DNA from: Candidatus Acidiferrales bacterium
GTDB taxonomy: Bacteria; Acidobacteriota; Terriglobia; Acidiferrales; UBA7541
Assembly (NCBI GenBank): GCA_030044295.1
Contig: JASHWB010000199.1
Span: 1 to 5,678 of the forward strand
Direction of reading: 5' to 3'
DNA length: 5,678 nt
This document shows, piece after piece, positions 1 to 5,374 of the stretch (its first letter is position 1; the number at the start of each line of letters is the position of its first letter). The notes beneath the pieces are model-generated. The model saw only the letters and a list, made by a program, of their open reading frames with translations. It had not been told where the DNA came from and made no database searches. The translations under genes were made by a program, and so were the position numbers.

Positions 1-163
1 TGAATTCCAAGTAGGATCGCCACGTATTGATAGGTGGAGATTGGTGATCGCGGGCGGCGCTCTACTTTCCCGATTGGCCGCGCCGCTCCTCTCGCGCGAA
101 CAGCCCCACGCTCGCAAACCGAGCATGGCACCCGCAACATCAGAGCCGGAGGCGTGGGCCACG

Positions 164-212
164 AGCCCAAAGCCAAAAGCCAAAAACCAAAAACCAAAAA
201 CCAAAAACAAAA
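164..212. repeat. Heptanucleotide tandem array (AGCCAAA/AACCAAA)n
   Basis: About seven tandem copies of a 7-base unit can be read directly. One degenerate copy (agcccaa) is followed by two AGCCAAA units, three AACCAAA units and a shortened aacaaaa. The array runs into the 55-bp dispersed repeat with only one intervening base. Read on the minus strand it encodes a Phe/Trp/Gly/Val-rich string, which explains a spurious 62-codon frame at 140-328. The unit is too short and has no spacers, so this is not a CRISPR array. It is probably a slippage-prone microsatellite attached to the repeat family. Confidence 0.85.
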
Positions 213-213
213 A

Positions 214-268
214 GCAGATCCCTCGCCCCCATTCCCGCCAAAATCGCGGGACTGGGCTCGGGATGACA
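214..268 (-). repeat. Dispersed intergenic repeat, copy A
   Basis: This 55-base element matches copy B at 1397-1451 at 50 of 55 positions with no gaps, by direct comparison. It has a short inverted core, cccgc-caaaat-cgcggg (235-250), which can form a 5-bp hairpin. Read on the minus strand it begins TGTCATCCCGAGC and ends AGGGATCTGC. That is the form in which such repeats commonly appear in Acidobacteriota intergenic DNA; this last point is from memory and not from a search. No protein is encoded. Confidence 0.85.
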
Positions 269-374
269 AGGGTACAGCGGGCGCTCAGGGTAAACGGCAC
301 CCGGAACAGCTACCGGCGGTCCGGTCATGGTGGGACGAGGGCGCGCACGCCGCGATTCGGCCGGTCAATCGCCT

Positions 375-392
375 GCCGGGCTAAAGCCCGGC
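375..392. repeat. REP-like perfect hairpin
   Basis: GCCGGGCTAAAGCCCGGC is a perfect inverted repeat. It has a 7-bp stem around TAAA, or 8 bp if the T-A pair also closes. No T-tract follows on either strand, so an intrinsic terminator is unlikely. The sequence just after it (gcgctacattt) resembles the flank of the common 'GGGCTAAAGCCC...GCGCTAC' extragenic palindromes that I recall from acidobacterial genomes. I infer a REP-type repeat unit. Confidence 0.6.
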
Positions 393-475
393 GCTACATT
401 TAGACCTTTCAAACAGCAAATCCGCGGCGGGATTAACGGGACATAAACGGCGGATGCGAATCGGCGAATTTCCCG

Positions 476-481
476 TATAAT
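476..481 (+). promoter_or_regulatory. TATAAT -10 box close to the YihY start
   Basis: A perfect TATAAT lies 11 bases before the ATG at 493. No good TTGACA-like -35 hexamer sits 16-18 bases upstream, where the bases are gatgcg or similar. If it is used, transcription would begin near 487-489 and leave a leader of about five bases. The same motif in nearly the same context (TATAATCCCGCCG) recurs at 5414 in front of the kinase, which mildly supports a real promoter element. Confidence 0.45.
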
Positions 482-492
482 CCGGCGAAAAG

Positions 493-1347
493 ATGGCTGC
501 CTTCCTGAAGAACTTTGCCGGAGCTCTTCGGCGGCTTTTCCCCGACTGTATAACTCTGAGCCAGGCGATTGCTTTCAACATGTTCCTGGCATTTTTCCCT
601 CTGCTTTTGTTCGCGCTGGGGCTGCTTGGCGGAACGTCACTTTTTCACGACGCGCTGCGCGAGATTCCGCGCGGGCTCGACCTGATCCTGCCGCCGGGAA
701 GCTCGGATGTGCTGGCCGACTATTTTGTGCGGCGGGCGGCGCATCCGGAGCGGTGGATATGGCTGGGATTGGGCGGGACGCTGATTGCGGGCACGCAGGT
801 GATGGTCGGATACATGGAGGGTTTCAGGTCGATTGAAGGTGACTTAACGCGGCCGGGGTACTGGCGCAGGCAGATACGGGCTCTGGTGCTGCTTTGCGTG
901 ACCATCGTGCCGATGCTGGCGGTCGTCATTCTGACGGTGTTTGGAAAACAGACGCGGCAATGGCTGATGGTGCGCACGCGGTCCGCGCTGCTGACGCACG
1001 AGCTGGAGTTGGCGTTCTATGCGGCGGTGGTGTTTGTGCTGGCGACGGGAGTTTTGGTGGTGCTGTATCGAGTCGGGCGGCCGGGCTATCCGGGATTACG
1101 GTGCCTGCTGCCGGGGACGGCTGTGGCGACCGTGCTGTGGTGGGCGGCGGACATCGGATTCGGACTCTACGTGCGCAAGGTGCCGTACGACGCGGTGTAC
1201 CGCGGGTTGGCGTCGGCAATCGGCATGATGCTGTGGATGTTCTTGACGGCGTTGATCGTGCTGTTAGGCGCGGCTTACAACGCACAGGTGCGCGAAGTGG
1301 GCGCCGGACGGGCGCGGCGGCCCAAGCGGGTGGGCGTAGCTGGGTAA
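493..1347 (+). CDS. YihY/BrkB-family inner membrane protein
   Basis: This 284-residue polytopic membrane protein has the YihY/BrkB (UPF0761) architecture. About six hydrophobic segments are visible, near residues 26-46, 88-108, 128-150, 173-193, 205-226 and 238-262. Family-like signatures are the N-terminal hydrophobic block AFNMFLAFFPLLLF, the YMEGFRSIEGDLTRPGYWRR stretch after segment 2, and the C-terminal SAIGMMLWMFLTALIVLLGA followed by a YNAQ motif. The tail (GRARRPKRV) is basic and probably cytoplasmic. The family was once called ribonuclease BN in error; its molecular role is not established, so I assign none. ATG 493 is the only usable start before the first membrane segment, because the next in-frame ATG (580) lies inside it. 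The gene has no strong Shine-Dalgarno sequence (ggcgaaaag) and follows a TATAAT by only 11 bases. It appears to be a single-gene unit between two repeat-bearing gaps. Confidence 0.87.
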   Translation: MAAFLKNFAGALRRLFPDCITLSQAIAFNMFLAFFPLLLFALGLLGGTSLFHDALREIPRGLDLILPPGSSDVLADYFVRRAAHPERWIWLGLGGTLIAGTQVMVGYMEGFRSIEGDLTRPGYWRRQIRALVLLCVTIVPMLAVVILTVFGKQTRQWLMVRTRSALLTHELELAFYAAVVFVLATGVLVVLYRVGRPGYPGLRCLLPGTAVATVLWWAADIGFGLYVRKVPYDAVYRGLASAIGMMLWMFLTALIVLLGAAYNAQVREVGAGRARRPKRVGVAG

Positions 1348-1396
1348 GTCCTGATGCTCGTTTAGAGCTAGAGGGAAGAGGAGCGTAAAAACAGAA

Positions 1397-1451
1397 GCAG
1401 ATTCCTCACCCCCATTCCCGCCAGGATCGCGGGACTGGGCTCGGAATGACA
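1397..1451 (-). repeat. Dispersed intergenic repeat, copy B
   Basis: This is the second copy of the 55-base element, with five substitutions from copy A and no indels. The inverted core is cccgc-caggat-cgcggg (1418-1433). On the minus strand it starts TGTCATTCCGAGC and ends GAGGAATCTGC, the canonical-looking form of the repeat. It lies 49 bases after the YihY-type stop codon. The A-rich stretch just before it (1387-1392) is a weak echo of the tandem array in front of copy A. It is non-coding; open frames through it on the minus strand are artefacts of the repeat. Confidence 0.87.
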
Positions 1452-1577
1452 GCTTTTGTGCGTGACAGCGAAATTGTTGGGGCAGTGTCGCGGGGACTCC
1501 TCCGCGGCAAGTCTGGTAAAATGACGCTGGCCAGCGACAGTCGATGAGGCTCCGTTGCGGTGTGGTTTTCGCCGCCC

Positions 1578-1583
1578 AGGAGG
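1578..1583 (+). promoter_or_regulatory. AGGAGG ribosome binding site that fixes the small-gene start
   Basis: A perfect AGGAGG sits four bases before ATG 1588. It decides against the TTG 33 bases upstream (1555), which has no such site and would place this purine-rich stretch inside the coding region. Confidence 0.85.
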
Positions 1584-1587
1584 CACG

Positions 1588-1815
1588 ATGAGCGATATAC
1601 GCGTCGAGTGCTACGCCGGTTATCGCCCGGACGAACGCCCGCTCCGATTCGTGATGCGAGGACATGAGTACGCGGTCAGCGAGCTAGACGGGCAATGGTA
1701 TTCGCCTGATGCAACGTACTTTCGCGTGCGAGCGGACGATGGGAATTATTACGTCCTGCGGCACGACGAGGGGCAGGATCGCTGGACGCTCGACGGCTTT
1801 CGGGCGGCGCGGTGA
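1588..1815 (+). CDS. Small conserved-looking protein of unknown function (75 aa)
   Basis: This 75-residue, probably cytoplasmic protein has no signal peptide and no membrane segment. The sequence alternates hydrophobic and polar residues with many aromatics, as in a small all-beta fold: RFVMRGHEYAV (20-30), QWYSP (36-40), YFRVRADDGNYYVLRHD (44-60), DRWTLDGF (64-71). The pattern 'F..RG..Y.V.E....W...YFRVR..DG..Y.L' followed by a final W is reminiscent of DUF6504-like small proteins. I am not certain of that link. The start is fixed by AGGAGG at 1578. The gene lies 124 bases before the cysteine desulfurase on the same strand, so co-transcription is possible but not shown. A palindrome, CCTCTAGAGG, directly follows the stop codon; it has no T-tract, so I do not call it a terminator. 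No specific function can be assigned. Confidence 0.75.
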   Translation: MSDIRVECYAGYRPDERPLRFVMRGHEYAVSELDGQWYSPDATYFRVRADDGNYYVLRHDEGQDRWTLDGFRAAR

Positions 1816-1939
1816 CCTCTAGAGGCCCGATCTTGGAAGCCGGAGATTAGAAAATCGCGCTGCCTGCCCCTGGAAAACGCGGCGAGCAAGGCGCCCGGGC
1901 AGATCGTCAGGAATCGCAGATTACGTATCGAGAGTGAAG

Positions 1940-3127
1940 ATGCGCGTTTACCTGGATTACAACGCCACCACGCCCGTCGATCCGGCGGTGCTGGATGCAA
2001 TGCTGCCGTTCCTTCGCGAAAACTTCGCGAACGCCGGCTCGGTGCACACTCCGGGCCAACGCGCGCGCGCGGCGGTGGATGCGGCGCGGGATTCGGTGGC
2101 GGCGCTGATCGGAGCGAAGGCGAGCGAGATCGTGTTCACGAGCGGCGGCACGGAAGCGGACAATCTTGCGATTTATGGCGCGGTGGCGGCGTCCAGCAAT
2201 CCGCGCAAGCACGTGATTGCGAGCGCGATCGATCATCACGCGGTGCTGCATACGTGCGAAGACCTGCAAGAGCATGGCGTAGACGTCACGTTTGTTCCAG
2301 TGAGGCAGGGGCCGGAGGCACAGGGTCTTGTCGATCCGGGGGAAGTGCGGCGCGCGCTGCGGCCGGAAACCGTGCTGATCACGGTGATGCACGCGAACAA
2401 CGAGTTGGGAACCATTCAACCGATCGAAGAGATCGGCAGAGTGGCGCATGAAGCGGGTGCGTGCTTCCATTGCGACGCGGTGCAATCGGCCGGGAAAATT
2501 CCGGTGGACGTGAGCCGGATGGGAGTCGATCTGCTGTCGATTTCGGCGCACAAATTTTGCGGGCCGAAGGGCGTGGGCGCGCTGTACGTTCGCACGGGCA
2601 CGCCGATTGTGCCGCGCTTTCGGGGAGGGCATGCCGAGCGCGACCGCAGGCCCGGAACGGAGAATGTGCCGGGGATCGTTGGATTGGGGAAGGCGGCGGA
2701 ATTGGCGAGAGTGAAGTTGGCCGAAGATTCGGCGCGAATCGCGGCGCTGCGCGACCGGCTGGAATCCGAGCTTGTGGGCCGCGTTCCGGGCGCTCTTGTG
2801 AACGGCGACCGCGAGCGGCGCGTGCCGAATACGTTGAATATCACGTTCCGCGGCGCAGGCGGCGAGGCGCTGCTGATCGCGCTCGATCTACAGGGGATCG
2901 CGTGCTCCACGGGCGCGGCGTGCTCGTCGGGATCGACCGAACCGTCGCACGTGCTGCTGGCGGCGGGACTTTCGCACGACGACGCGCGATCGAGTTTGCG
3001 TTTCAGCCTGGGCCGAGCGACGACGAGCGATGAGATCGATTACGCGATTGCCACGGTGCCGGCGGTTGTCGAACGGCTGCGCGCGATTTCTCCGCGGTCC
3101 ACGGCTGCGCCTGCCCTCGCGCGGTGA
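1940..3127 (+). CDS. iscS: Class I cysteine desulfurase (IscS/NifS type)
   Basis: This PLP enzyme converts L-cysteine to alanine and leaves a persulfide on its active-site cysteine, as a sulfur source for Fe-S clusters or thio-modified tRNA. At 395 residues it is full length. Visible motifs are LDYNATTPVDP (5-15), the cofactor-phosphate loop SGGTEADN (68-75), DHHAV with the PLP-stacking His (98-102), HANNELG (151-157), CDAVQSAGK with conserved Asp179 and Gln182, Schiff-base Lys205 in SAHKFCG, and RRPGTENV. The catalytic loop is CSTGAACSSGSTEPSHVL, with Cys328 as nucleophile. This loop type marks class I and not SufS/CsdA. An extra Cys322 lies in the same loop. I chose ATG 1940 because GAGAG precedes it by five bases and the protein then begins MRVYLDYN as in relatives. 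A GTG at 1934 would add two residues. The stop codon lies just before or within the start of mnmA, which suggests that this enzyme feeds MnmA (YrvO-like role). The symbol is a family-level call; nifS is the alternative. Confidence 0.93.
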   Translation: MRVYLDYNATTPVDPAVLDAMLPFLRENFANAGSVHTPGQRARAAVDAARDSVAALIGAKASEIVFTSGGTEADNLAIYGAVAASSNPRKHVIASAIDHHAVLHTCEDLQEHGVDVTFVPVRQGPEAQGLVDPGEVRRALRPETVLITVMHANNELGTIQPIEEIGRVAHEAGACFHCDAVQSAGKIPVDVSRMGVDLLSISAHKFCGPKGVGALYVRTGTPIVPRFRGGHAERDRRPGTENVPGIVGLGKAAELARVKLAEDSARIAALRDRLESELVGRVPGALVNGDRERRVPNTLNITFRGAGGEALLIALDLQGIACSTGAACSSGSTEPSHVLLAAGLSHDDARSSLRFSLGRATTSDEIDYAIATVPAVVERLRAISPRSTAAPALAR

Positions 3128-3141
3128 TTTCGGATTTCAAA

Positions 3142-4305
3142 ATGGCTACTGAGACACAAATCGAACTGGTGAATTGTGCGGCGGAATGCGCGGCCGGATC
3201 CGCGACGCCGGTTGCGGTAGCGATGTCGGGCGGCGTGGACAGCTCGACGGTGGCGGCGATGCTGCGGGAACGCGGGCGGTCCGTGGTTGGGCTGACGATG
3301 CAGCTGTGGAACCAGCGGCGGCTGCCGCAGCTTCAGGGCGATGGACCGGCGCCGCACCGGTGCTGCTCGCTGGACGACGTGTACGACGCGCGGCGGGTGG
3401 CGGAGCATCTGAGCATTCCATTCTACGTGGTGAATTTCGAGCGCGCGTTCGAAGAGACGGTGGTGCGGCCGTTCGTCGAAGATTACCTTGCGGGGCGCAC
3501 TCCGATCCCGTGCACGCGCTGCAACAACGACGTGAAGTTCGCCGAGCTTTTGACGACCGCGCGGCAGATCGGCGCGGAGCGCATCGCCACGGGGCACTAT
3601 GCGCGCGTGCGGGTGAATATCGACACGGGCCGCTACGAACTGCTTCGCGCCGTGGATGAATCAAAGGACCAGACGTATTTCCTTTTCGGGCTGACGCAGG
3701 AACAGCTGGCGCACGCGGAATTTCCGCTAGGCGAATTGACGAAGCAGGAGGTGCGGCAAATTGCGCGACGGCTGGCCGTGCCGGTAGCGGAAAAGCCCGA
3801 AAGCCAGGAAATCTGTTTCGTGCCGTCGGGCAGCTACGTTCGATTCATCGAAAATTATCTGGAAGAGCAGGGAAATGCGCTCGGAAGCGAACCGGGAGAA
3901 ATGATTCTCACTTCCGGCGAGGTCGTCGGCCGGCACGCGGGACTGCATCACTACACGGTAGGACAGCGACGCGGACTTGGCGTCGCAATCGGGCGCCCCG
4001 TGTTTGTGGTTGCGCTGGATCGCGAGCGGAACCGCTTAGTGCTTGGAGAAGACGCTGAGTTGCGAAGCGGCGCTTGCGAGGTTCGCGATGTGAACTGGAT
4101 TGCGTGGGAGCAGCCGAACGGCCCTGTGGAGGCGCAAGTGCGTATCCGAAACCGTCACGAACCGGCGGCTGCGGTGGTTACGGCGGTTTCTGCGACGACT
4201 GCGCGCGTGACTTTCCGCGAACCGCAGCGCGCGATTACTCCGGGGCAAGCGGCTGTGTTCTATGCGGGAGAGCGGGTGCTGGGCGGTGGATGGATTTCGG
4301 AGTAG
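3142..4305 (+). CDS. mnmA: tRNA-specific 2-thiouridylase MnmA
   Basis: This cytoplasmic enzyme activates C2 of U34 in tRNA(Lys, Glu, Gln) with ATP and installs sulfur to give s2U34. Its 387 residues match the family length. An N-terminal PP-loop ATPase domain carries AMSGGVDSS (27-35) and CCSLDDVYDARRVA. The first catalytic cysteine region is IPCTRCNNDVKF (Cys124 and Cys127, with Cys127 matching the E. coli nucleophile). GHYAR (151-155) and KDQTYFLFG (175-183) are tRNA-facing motifs. SQEICFVP (221-228) contains the second catalytic Cys225. HYTVGQRRGLG (270-280) leads to the C-terminal beta domain, which ends VLGGGWI. The start is uncertain: ATG 3142 has only a weak cgga upstream, while GTG 3124 overlaps the desulfurase TGA by four bases (GTGA) and would add six residues. 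Either way the gene is tightly linked to, and probably translationally coupled with, its sulfur donor. The pre-PP-loop extension of about 25 residues is somewhat long and Ala/Cys-containing. Confidence 0.96.
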   Translation: MATETQIELVNCAAECAAGSATPVAVAMSGGVDSSTVAAMLRERGRSVVGLTMQLWNQRRLPQLQGDGPAPHRCCSLDDVYDARRVAEHLSIPFYVVNFERAFEETVVRPFVEDYLAGRTPIPCTRCNNDVKFAELLTTARQIGAERIATGHYARVRVNIDTGRYELLRAVDESKDQTYFLFGLTQEQLAHAEFPLGELTKQEVRQIARRLAVPVAEKPESQEICFVPSGSYVRFIENYLEEQGNALGSEPGEMILTSGEVVGRHAGLHHYTVGQRRGLGVAIGRPVFVVALDRERNRLVLGEDAELRSGACEVRDVNWIAWEQPNGPVEAQVRIRNRHEPAAAVVTAVSATTARVTFREPQRAITPGQAAVFYAGERVLGGGWISE

Positions 4306-4324
4306 CGGCGGCGCTGAAGAAAGA

Positions 4325-4398
4325 GCAGGTTCCTCCCTTCGTCGCCCGCCGCTTAGCAGCGGGAAAACAAGACGCGAGCGACTACGGTCGGAATGACA
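4325..4398 (-). repeat. Dispersed intergenic repeat, divergent copy C
   Basis: The ends match copies A and B: gcaggttcctccc at one side and cggaatgaca at the other. The interior differs and is longer. An inverted core is again present, cccgc...gcggg at 4345-4363, with an inner GC/GC extension around a TTA loop. On the minus strand it reads TGTCATTCCGA...GAGGAACCTGC. It begins 19 bases after the mnmA stop codon. It has no T-tract in either direction, so I do not call it a terminator, although the hairpin could protect the mRNA 3' end. Confidence 0.65.
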
Positions 4399-4410
4399 AA
4401 TTCTGGTAGT

Positions 4411-4484
4411 GGTCAGTTTGAATTGTGACTGCTTGTGGCACGATCAAAAAAATTCGAAGTGAGCCAACTACGCAAGTTCTGACC
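4411..4484. repeat. Possible remnant of a short inverted-repeat element
   Basis: GGTCAG at 4411-4416 is inverted as CTGACC at 4479-4484. The bases inside the arms (tttgaa versus aacttg when read inward) match only partly. The segment between them is AT-richer than the surrounding genes and non-coding. A decayed MITE or the edge of a lost insertion sequence would look like this, but a 6-bp match alone can occur by chance. Confidence 0.2.
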
Positions 4485-4511
4485 GGTTAGGTGGAAGAGA
4501 GAGAGTACCGG

Positions 4512-5018
4512 TTAAATAAAGAGTTCTTCGTCCTGCGTAGCGCCTTCGGCGTCTTTTTCGCGGCCAGGCTTGCGCAGGAATTCCAAGCCTGCCCTGATGC
4601 CTTTGACCACGGCCGAAACCTGATTCACAGGTTCCCACAGCCTGCGGCGAAAAGTGGATCCCGCTTCTTCGATCACTTCGAGCGTGCCGGTGAGGATTTG
4701 ATCGGCGCGGATAATCTGGGCACGGAGGCGTTCGGTGGCTTCGGTAACCACGCGATCGGCTTTCTGGGCCTGACCGCGTGCGAGGCGCGTCAATTCGGCG
4801 GCGTCGCCCATGATGCTGGCGATGCGGTCTTCCGAGTTTTCAAGAATCCGGTTGGTGCGTTGGAGGATCGGGTTGACGCGATCCTGCATTTCCTTGCCGA
4901 TACGCGTGAAGGTGGTCACCGCGAGCCGCACCTGGACGAACATCGCGATCAGAATACACATCTGGATGAAGATCGCGAGCGCGGCGATAACGATGAATGC
5001 TTCCAGCCAGCCGGACAT
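4512..5018 (-). CDS. Single-pass membrane coiled-coil protein, DUF948-like
   Basis: This 168-residue protein has one N-terminal membrane segment (about residues 7-30, AFIVIAALAIFIQMCILIAM) and no cleavage site. Arg31 and other basic residues follow it, so the long C-terminal part is probably cytoplasmic. Residues 33-120 are almost entirely helical and heptad-like (TFTRIGKEMQDRVNPILQRT, NRILENSEDRIASIM and onward), with repeated hydrophobic spacing as in DUF948-type proteins. The tail from 149 is charged and ends DEELFI. A ribosome binding site, GGAGG (CCTCC at 5026-5030 on the plus strand), lies seven bases before the ATG. It is the second gene of a minus-strand pair, starting 18 bases after the YtxH-domain gene ends. 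No catalytic motif is visible. A structural or envelope-stress role is only an inference from the partner. The family call is by pattern, not by alignment. Confidence 0.8.
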   Translation of the reverse strand: MSGWLEAFIVIAALAIFIQMCILIAMFVQVRLAVTTFTRIGKEMQDRVNPILQRTNRILENSEDRIASIMGDAAELTRLARGQAQKADRVVTEATERLRAQIIRADQILTGTLEVIEEAGSTFRRRLWEPVNQVSAVVKGIRAGLEFLRKPGREKDAEGATQDEELFI

Positions 5019-5036
5019 GGCGCATCCTCCAGGGTT

Positions 5037-5327
5037 CTACGAGATGTTCGCCTCTCGTTTGTAGGTTTCCTTCCCGGCATCGACAGCGGAGGAGAGAGCG
5101 TCTTTCTGGCGCGACATGATTTCCTTGCTGCGCTCGATCAGGTCTTCCGCCCGCTCTCGCAGTTCCCGGGCTTTCTTTTGGGCGTAATCGCGGCCCTCGT
5201 TGGCCTTTTTCGAAAGATCAGCGCGCGTCTCCTCGCCAGACTTCGGAGCGTAGAGAATGCCTACCAATGCGCCGATTCCCAATCCGACCAGGAAATAGCT
5301 GAACTTCGAGCCCGCATTGTCGCTCAT
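5037..5327 (-). CDS. YtxH-domain protein
   Basis: This 96-residue protein has the YtxH signature: a short Gly-rich membrane segment, YFLVGLGIGALVGILYAP (11-28), followed directly by KSGEETRADL (29-38). The rest (39-92) is a highly charged amphipathic helix rich in Lys/Arg/Glu/Ala, likely cytoplasmic and coiled-coil. Proteins of this family are small, often stress-associated and of unclear mechanism; YtxH of Bacillus belongs to the general stress regulon. The start is well supported: GGAGGTG (CACCTCC at 5332-5338 on the plus strand) sits six bases before ATG 5327, counted from GGAGG. It is the first gene of a two-gene unit with the DUF948-like protein, and it is divergent from the Ser/Thr kinase. 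A promoter candidate lies at 5346-5374. Confidence 0.9.
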   Translation of the reverse strand: MSDNAGSKFSYFLVGLGIGALVGILYAPKSGEETRADLSKKANEGRDYAQKKARELRERAEDLIERSKEIMSRQKDALSSAVDAGKETYKREANIS

Positions 5328-5345
5328 CGGACACCTCCATTTTCG

Positions 5346-5374
5346 ACACTAGCACACACATCCGGGGGTGGCAA
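5346..5374 (-). promoter_or_regulatory. Candidate sigma70-type promoter for the ytxH unit
   Basis: On the minus strand, TTGCCA (plus 5369-5374; 5 of 6 to TTGACA) is followed by exactly 17 bases and then TAGTGT (plus 5346-5351; 3 of 6 to TATAAT, keeping the first T, second A and final T). Transcription would begin around 5337-5340, inside or just before the ribosome binding site, and so give a very short leader. The -10 match is weak, so this is only a candidate. Confidence 0.35.

Larger units (their letters stand above)
1..492. other. Gene-free region made of repeats
   Basis: I see no convincing protein-coding gene here. The open frames on both strands have low-complexity, Arg/Pro/Ala-rich translations, and they run straight through repeat sequence. 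The segment contains, in order, a heptanucleotide tandem array (164-212), a 55-bp dispersed repeat (214-268), a REP-like hairpin (375-392) and a TATAAT box (476-481) in front of the YihY-type gene. Positions 1-163 and 270-370 show no recognisable element, although short stretches such as 124-134 and 151-163 (catggcacccg, ggcgtgggccacg) look like repeat debris. Whether the upstream neighbouring gene ends close to position 1 cannot be told from this window. Confidence 0.7.

Noticed and set aside
164..268. CRISPR-like array
   Set aside because: The repeated unit is seven bases and contiguous, with no spacers.
140..328. A minus-strand frame with a Phe/Trp/Gly-rich 'membrane' stretch
   Set aside because: The hydrophobic string is simply the heptanucleotide array read backwards, and the remainder is repeat copy A. 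I consider it an artefact.
1517..1522. TAAAAT as a -10 box for the 75-residue gene
   Set aside because: The match is fair, but no -35-like hexamer lies at the right distance (ggactc), so the evidence is too weak to list.
1555..1587. TTG start that would extend the 75-residue protein by 11 residues
   Set aside because: The AGGAGG immediately before ATG 1588 would lie within the coding region. The added residues are Arg/Gly-rich and have no ribosome binding site of their own.
1816..1939. A separate promoter directly before the desulfurase
   Set aside because: TTGGAA at 1833-1838 has no acceptable -10 at 16-18 bases. The AT-rich tagaaaat is only nine bases away, so I could not support a promoter.
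1907..2632. A 241-codon minus-strand open frame opposite the desulfurase
   Set aside because: The translation is Arg/His/Ala-rich, as expected from antisense of a GC-rich gene, while the plus strand has every desulfurase motif.
4345..4452. Intrinsic terminator between the convergent genes
   Set aside because: The hairpin at 4345-4363 is not followed by a T-tract on either strand. The T7 run on the minus strand (4446-4452) has no stable stem just before it.
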